Positions 58,320 through 64,000 of a DNA stretch of 64,000 nt are shown piece after piece (within the stretch, counting starts at the first letter, position 1; each line of letters begins with the position of its first letter). Under the pieces are notes generated by a model. It worked only from the letters and a program-made list of their open reading frames with translations, ran no database searches and was not told where the DNA came from. The translations under genes were made by a program, and so were the position numbers. Source of the DNA: Areca catechu (taxonomy: Eukaryota; Streptophyta; Magnoliopsida; Arecales; Arecaceae); NCBI GenBank assembly GCA_021397845.1, contig CM038053.1:147520041-147584040 (forward strand), in the 5' to 3' direction.

Positions 58320-60079
58320 TGCCCAGGTGGCTTCCCAAGAGGGGGGTGAATTGGGATTATGAGAACTTTTGCAAGTATGTGCTATTTGAAATTCTTTTAG
58401 TGTTGTGATGAAATATGCAATGTGGAAGCAAACAATTTAAACACAATAAAGGCAATCACAAACACAGGAGATTTAGAGTGGTTCGAAGCAACACGCTCAT
58501 ACGTCCACTATCCAAGCACCACTTAGGATTTTTACTATATCCCCTAACTGGAATATAGTCGGATTATTTTAACAGGCTCACAATCCAAACGTATACACTT
58601 TGGTTTTACCGGGATCACCAAAGAAAACCCTCATACTTGGTTTTAGCACAGGCTAACCAAGAACCTAAATCCCTTTAGCTTTTAGAACCGGGCTCACCAA
58701 AGAAAACCCAATCTTGGTTTTATACCGGGATCACCAAGAACCTAACTTAGGTTTTCAAGAGGCTCACCTAAAAATCTTTAACCCTCTCTTAAGACACGTC
58801 CCTTACTATTCTTAGAGAGCAAAACAAGATATATCAAAATGTAAAGCAACTACACAACAAACCAACTTGTTTGAGTATTTTTGATGAAGATCAAAATGAA
58901 GCCTAGCCTTGAATGCTCTTTAATGCTCTTCAAGCTGCTTCTTTACTTCTTCAAAGGTTGGATTCAATGATGAAAAACAGTTGGTGGAGCTTTGAATCCT
59001 TTCTTGAATGCTCTTGAAGTGAGTTAGTGAAAGATTTGAAAGCTTTTCAACTTCCAAAGAATAATCAATGAATAAAGCCTTTAATGCTCTTTAATGCTCT
59101 TCAAGCTGCTTCTTTACTTCTTCAAAGGTTGGATTCAATGATGAAAAACAGTTGGTGGAGCTTTGAATCCTTTCTTGAATGCTCTTGAAGTGAGTTAGTG
59201 AAAGATTTGAAAGCTTTTCAACTTCCAAAGAATAATCAATGAATAATACCTTAAAAAAATTATTTAAATATTCATAAATACTCCCCTTTATAGTCTTCTA
59301 TCAGAAATAGCCATTGTAGGGCCTAGGGAACCGAAATAGAGCTGTTGGAGGATTTTTGGAGTTCAAAAATGATATTTTGCAACTAGCCATTAGATTGTAA
59401 AAACCTGTCACTCAGTCAGCTCGAGGTCCACGAGTCGGCTTGAAGTCTCAAACAAACCAAAAAAGTTCTGTGTGTGTTGGCTTTTCAAGGTTGAGTTGGC
59501 TCGAACTCTCAATCAGTACAATTTCAAATTTTCCTTGAGTCGGCTCTTCATGGCTTGTCGGCTCGAAGTCACAGTCACCAACAAACTTAACTTTAGATGA
59601 GTCGGCTCTTCTGGGCTTGAGTTAGCTCGAGGTCTCAATCTTCAAAAACATTGGTTCTTCATTGAGTCGGTTCTTGGGGCTTGAGTTAGCTCGAGGTACT
59701 GAAACTTTGAAATTTTTGTACCATGCCAGAATGGGAGTCAGCTCTTGATTCATGAGTCGGCTCTTACAAAAACTCTTTTTAAAGCTTCAAACTTCTCCAA
59801 AGTTCTTCAAATCAAGATTCCAACAAGAACTAATCTACTCATTTTTATTTTTACAATTTTATAGCCATTTTACAAGATCACATAGATGAAAAATTAGGGC
59901 TTTACAATTTGAAGTGCACAAGAGTCTATACAATGTTGGTATACCTTTCAACCAATTAGAAAACTAACTAATGTAAAGATAAATATTCTCCTGCAAAACT
60001 TCTAGAGTAATTGAAAGAATTAGTAAAACATACATGTTCCAATGTTTTGTGATCATCAAAATAATTTCAGGGGTCAACA
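58320..60079 (-). repeat. Sirevirus 5' LTR with internal duplication
   Basis: 1760 bp. It matches 49340-50865 but carries a 171-bp tandem duplication (about 58911-59252) and a short extra AAAACC/TTTTGG unit near 58740. The minus-strand TATA box is at 59285-59293. Because the duplication lies downstream of the TATA box in element orientation, it would be in the transcribed leader. Confidence 0.9.
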
Positions 60080-60085
60080 AGAAGA

Positions 60086-61060
60086 AAACAAAGAGCATCT
60101 TTAGGTTAATTTCTACATCTTGGCCATCATAGTATATAGTATGTTGTTTTAATTATTTCTGCATGTTGGTAACTCAAAAAATTCTTATTTTTAGTTTGTT
60201 GTATTCCATATAGTTGATATTATTTTTTAGAATTCTATCATGAATTATCTCAATATGTAGATTTTTTGCATGCCATAATACTACCTGAGAATAATTCTAT
60301 CCTAATTTTTAGTAAGATTAATTTCAACATGTTTAGGGTTCTATTGGCATAATTTTTGCATATTTTAATTTTTTTGCATATTTCTTGCATATTAGGTACA
60401 TTTTTTGCAAATTATATCTCTACTAAAATAAAATAAAAAAAACAAAAAAAACTAGAAAAATATAAAAAACTTAGAAACCTTAATTTGGATTTTCATATGT
60501 GTGTCATCATGTGCATAAACTATTTCTAAGGGCAATTCTACTATGCCAGATGGGGGGAGGATGTGATGACCTCTCCTTAGCCCAAAACCACATCCCTTGC
60601 ATTTGATCCCAAGCCCAATCTAAAATTAATTAGACCTAATTTGCTCTACTGAGCCAGGAACACCAACAAGTCGGGTCCAACCTTTGTGGAAAGACTAGTG
60701 CACCCAATACCTCTCCTATTACTGGAAGCTGGTGTCTAGGCTAAGGTCTAGTGACAAATTCCCTAAGCAAGTCGGTGGTTCCTTAATTGGGTCCCTACGA
60801 AGGCAAGGGGCCTCCCACCATCCCACCTCTTACCTGGCCAGTGGATGGATTAGGGGTTGCATTGTATGTAAGTTGAGTTGACCAATTCTATTTGGACTCT
60901 AGGTCTAGGCATCCTTAGTCGATGGTCTTATGTGTGTTGCATGTTCACTAGATTAGAAGCCCATTAGCCCATCAGCCCATGTCTGTTAGGCCATCAGCTA
61001 ATGTCCAGTCTAGATTAGGAGCCCATTAGCCCATCAATCCATGTTCAGCCCAGTCTAGTA
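60086..61060 (+). other. Chromo-4 leader, distal part
   Basis: Non-coding. It is T-rich with TTTTTGCAT repeats (60250-60410) and an A-rich run (60420-60460). The CCTTAGCCCAAAACCACA block is at 60574. The paired motifs AGCTGGTGTCTAGG (60727) and TTACCTGGCCAGT (60830) can pair as CTGG/CCAG. Confidence 0.6.
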
Positions 61061-62440
61061 ATGGAGTCTGGGGTTCAGGCCCAATTGAGGGCCCTGTCTA
61101 AACAAATTACCCTAATGGGCTAATCGCTTACCCAAGCTAAGGCCCGGGATGATGCCCGTAGAGCTCGTGCCAATGTTAGATCCCCTAAGGCCCATATTAA
61201 ACCTGACTCTCTTGAATCGCATAGGCCTGATCAAATAGGTGAACATCCTTTGACCTATGAAGGAGCCCATAGGACCCATGCTAAATTCAAATCCCCTAGG
61301 CCCAGTACCTTTGATCCATGAGCTTATCATTATGATCTCACCCCTATGTATAGCCCTAGAAGCCCATACCCATACTTGGTTGACTCAGAGGAAAGACCCA
61401 CTAAGAGCACCCAACCTTATGCACCCACTTTTGATAGAAGTTCAGATCTTGAGGTGTATATTGATTGGGAGGAGAGAATGAATCAGTATTTTGAGTACAC
61501 TATGATGTCGGAGTTAGGAAAAGTTAGATTGGCCACACGTAGGTTAACCCGACATGCTAAGTGGCATTGAAAAGTTATTGAGGATGAATGTTATTTGAGA
61601 GGAGATCAGATAAGTACCTGGAAAGCTATGAGGAGTAAGTTGAGAGAAGAGTACCTAGGTAGATTTTATGAGCACAAACTTTTAGACCAATGGTACAAAT
61701 TGAGACAGGGTGACAAAACTGTATCTGAAAACATTGACCAATTTAATGAGTTTATTAAGAGATGTAACACAGTTGAACTTGAGTCTAAGATCATAGCTAG
61801 ATTTCGAGATGGCCTACATAGGGACATCCAGTGGGAACTATATCATTGGTAGATTCAAGACGTAGAGGAAGCTTATCACTTAGCTAAGAAATTCGAGTCC
61901 TATCAGAGGGAACTCATGATCAGTCAATCTAAGTCCAACAAGATTAATTTCTCTGAAGCCATTGAAGAGCCTAAGTAAAAGTGTATGAGGCTGACATGTG
62001 TTTAGTAGACGAATACGAAGGAGAAGGCTTTGAGAAGGAGGATAACTCTAGTTCCTTACCTAAGGAAATCTTAGAAGAAGATAAAATTGTAGAACCTAGT
62101 CCTGAAGTATCAAAACAACAAGAAATTAGTGAGGACTTGGTTCCTATAAGTCAATACCCTCAGGAAGAACCTACTCCTTTAGCCCCAGCTCGAGACCTCA
62201 TTCAGTATTCTCATCAAGAGTTCATTCCTCTAATCCCAATCGATGACCTTTTTCTTGAACTGACTAAGCCATCCTTTCTTAAAGACCCTGTACTTGTAAT
62301 GACCAAATTCTCCCTCCTTAAAGTGGACCTTATGTCACCCATAGATCAATGTTCAAATCTTAAGGTCATCCCTGGTAACCAAGGTCTATTTCATGCCTCC
62401 AATAGATTATCCCAAGACTCTGATTCTTATTTCCTACTAT
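61061..62440 (+). pseudogene. gag: Chromo-4 gag + acidic region + start of conserved block
   Basis: It starts MESGVQAQLRALSKQITLMG at 61061. The capsid core is clear: YAPTFDRSSDLEVYIDWEER, STWKAMRSKLREEYLGRFYE, LDQWYKLRQGDKTVSENID and IARFRDGLHRDIQWELYHW, with stops at 61121, 61319, 61568 and 61850. The acidic region (61981-62170) is followed by the conserved unknown block NQGLFHASNRLSQDSDSYFL. At about 62440 the frame runs into a Sirevirus-like LTR fragment, so the rest is lost. Confidence 0.8.
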
Positions 62441-63040
62441 TGGAGACCATTTTGGATTCAAAATAAAAATTCTGGAACTAGCCGTTACTAACCTGAAACT
62501 GTCACTTGAGTCGACTCGGATAGCTTGAGTCAGCTCGGTTCCTCAAGTAGGTCAAATTATCACTCTGGTCAAGTCGACTCTTTTTCTTTGAGTCAGCTTG
62601 CCTGGCTGGTTCTTTAGAACTGAGATTTTAGAACTCTGGACGAGTTGGCTCCTCAATACTCGAGTCGGCTCGGATGTCTGTCTGAGAAAACTACACTCTG
62701 GTTGAGTTGGCTCGTATCCCCTTGAGTCTATTGGAATTCTCAGAACTTCAAAATTGGACTCTACCCGAGTTAGCTCTTCTGACTCGAGTCGGCTCGAATG
62801 TCTGCGTCCACAAAATAGTGCGCCATGCTAGACTTCGAGTCGGCTCTCCTTCTTTGAGTCGGCACTAGTCCAAAGCTTGTCAAACTTTTCCAGATTTTCT
62901 TCTAATGGCTTCCAAACAACTAAAATCTTTTCCCACTCACTCAAGGATTGAACTTGAAACAGTTAAACTTAGAAGTACATAGAAGCATCCCTCTTACAGG
63001 AGTATACAATTGATTTTTTTGGGGGGCTCTTCTTTACATG
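62441..63040 (-). mobile_element. Sirevirus-like LTR fragment
   Basis: From TTGGAGACCATTTTGG onward it matches the middle of the Sirevirus LTR (for example 59340-59400) and carries seven or more GAGTCGGCTCG-type motifs (62500-62870). It is more diverged than the two complete LTRs and has neither terminus. The right edge is uncertain. Confidence 0.65.
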
Positions 63041-64000
63041 AACTTTTAACAAAAAACAGACTTAACATACTCTTTGACTATGCTTGGAGTTTCAAGATGT
63101 TCAACAAAGGTGCGCCCGAGAGACTCCGGCGCTGTAGTTGCCAGTGAAGACAATGCATATGCATGGGAGTTCTTTGATTGTGGAACATGGATGATCTCAA
63201 AGTATTCCAATTGGGAGGATAAAGCTCGTACCTTCTCCAGGTACTACACCATGGCTGGATCCTTGGCTCCATACTCTCCGTTAACTTGATTTACAACCAG
63301 TTGGGAGTCCGAGAAGGCTCGAAGTTGCTGGACTCCTAGATCTTTGGCAATCCGAAGTTCGGCGAGCAGTGCTTCGTATTCGGCCTGATTATTGGAGGCA
63401 TGGAAGGAGAAATGGAGTGCGTACTCTATGGTATGGCCATCAGGTTCGGCCAACATGAGTCCATCCCCGCATCCAGTAGCATTGGAAGCTCTGTCCACAT
63501 GAAGCACCCAAACGGACTTCGTCTCCTTCTGGGCTTCTTCTTCTATCGAGGATGCTTCATCTTCGGACTTCCAGGTGCACTCAGCCAAAAAATCGGAGAT
63601 CACTTGGGCCTTCATAGCCGCTCAGGGCCGGAAGCTGATGTCAAATTCACTTAGCTTTACAGCCCACTTGGCTATCCTTTTAGAGGTGTCCAGAGATCGG
63701 AGAACGGCCTTGTGAGGTTGATTGGTTAGCACCATAATAGTGTGGGCCTGAAAATATGGCCGTAGTCACTTTGCCGTAATCACTAAAGAGTATATCAGCT
63801 TCTGCATCCTTGCATATCACGTTTCTGCATCATGCAGGACCTTGCTGATATAGTAGATCAGCTTGTGAGATCCGTCTTCCTCTTTTCGGACAAGAACCGA
63901 GCCGACTACTTCATCTAAAGCAAAGAGGTACAGGTAGAAGACCTCACCTTCTTATGGCTTGGAGAGCAATGGCAGGGTCTCCAAGTACTTCTTCAGCTCA
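63041..64000 (-). pseudogene. Tat-type RNase H and second RNase H, minus strand, cut by window end
   Basis: Reading from 64000 down: LLSKP, VFYLYLFALDEVVGSVLVRK, HKLIYYISKVLHDAET and AKWLRPYFQAHTIMVLTNQP give the Ty3 RNase H and connection. The open part (63244-63615) gives VISDFLAECTW, WVLHVDRASNATGCGDGLML, FHASNNQAEYEALLAELRIA and FSDSQLVVNQVNGEYGA, the archaeal-like second RNase H of Tat elements. It continues to about 63085 with SHAYALSSLATT. It is a different, opposite-strand copy from the element at 8951-18975, and shows few stops. Confidence 0.85.

Larger units (their letters stand above)
49336..60080 (-). mobile_element. Sirevirus (Ty1/copia), complete structure
   Basis: LTRs at 49340-50865 and 58320-60079 flank a minus-strand gag, pol and downstream ORF. 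Element termini are TGTTGACCCC and CACCTGGGCA. GAAGA occurs at 49331-49335 and 60081-60085, a likely target duplication although one to four bases separate it from the LTR edges. The flanking leader of Chromo-4 rejoins across it. The gag motif, iMet primer site, repeated polypurine tracts and post-pol ORF fit the Sirevirus genus. Confidence 0.9.
47780..62440 (+). mobile_element. Chromo-4: chromodomain-group element, 3' truncated, split by Sirevirus
   Basis: LTR 47780-49166, primer site 49169, leader 49182-49335 continued at 60086-61060, gag 61061-62440. It entered copia-3 RT. The Sirevirus (49336-60080) entered its leader. The 3' half is lost at about 62440, so the chromodomain and 3' LTR are not seen; membership is inferred from the LTR start, leader and conserved block. 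Confidence 0.75.

Overview
The window is plant nuclear DNA from a repeat-rich, probably heterochromatic region. I found no host gene, tRNA, rRNA or CRISPR array. Almost every base can be assigned to nested, decayed LTR retrotransposons. The species cannot be read from the sequence; an angiosperm is implied by the lineages present: Sirevirus and other Ty1/copia elements, Tat-type Ty3/gypsy, and chromodomain Ty3/gypsy.

Layout, left to right. (1) 1-3163: a Sirevirus LTR followed directly by the Sirevirus downstream ORF, with gag-pol missing. (2) 3164-18975: a Tat-type Ty3 element on the + strand (gag, protease, RT, RNase H, second RNase H, integrase, a 57-bp tandem array, an antisense ORF). Its LTR is split by Chromo-0 (3410-7887) and its second RNase H is split by a copia solo LTR (12875-15106). 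(3) 18976-42493: Chromo-1, whose 3' LTR was hit by Chromo-2 (22999-40007, target duplication GTTAG). Chromo-2 in turn carries a copia element, copia-2 (27085-37230, minus strand). A GC-rich solo LTR lies in the right-hand part of the Chromo-1 3' LTR (about 40869-41740). (4) 42515-47779: copia-3, + strand, same family as copia-2, truncated at both ends. (5) 47780-62440: Chromo-4, inserted in copia-3 pol and itself split by a complete minus-strand Sirevirus (49336-60080). (6) 62441-64000: a Sirevirus-like LTR fragment, then a minus-strand Tat RNase H region cut by the window end.

The most unusual content is the 'Chromo' group (Chromo-0, -1, -2, -4). These are non-autonomous Ty3-like elements. 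They keep a gag-like or acidic ORF, a conserved region I cannot name, and (where the 3' half is present) an integrase C-terminus plus chromodomain, but no protease, reverse transcriptase or integrase core. Their LTRs differ greatly, yet the LTR ends, the iMet-type primer site, a coding-embedded polypurine tract and a U5 motif are shared. Their leaders contain paired motifs (GGTGTCTAGG and CCTGGCCAA) that can form covarying stem-loops. The same paired motifs occur in the leaders of the two Ty1/copia elements, a different superfamily. This shared leader structure is my best candidate for an undescribed system, possibly a common RNA packaging or mobilisation signal; that function is inference.

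All coding regions contain stops, frameshifts or deletions, so nothing here looks autonomous today. Coordinates of LTR edges are by eye, usually good to a few bases; internal domain edges are less exact.
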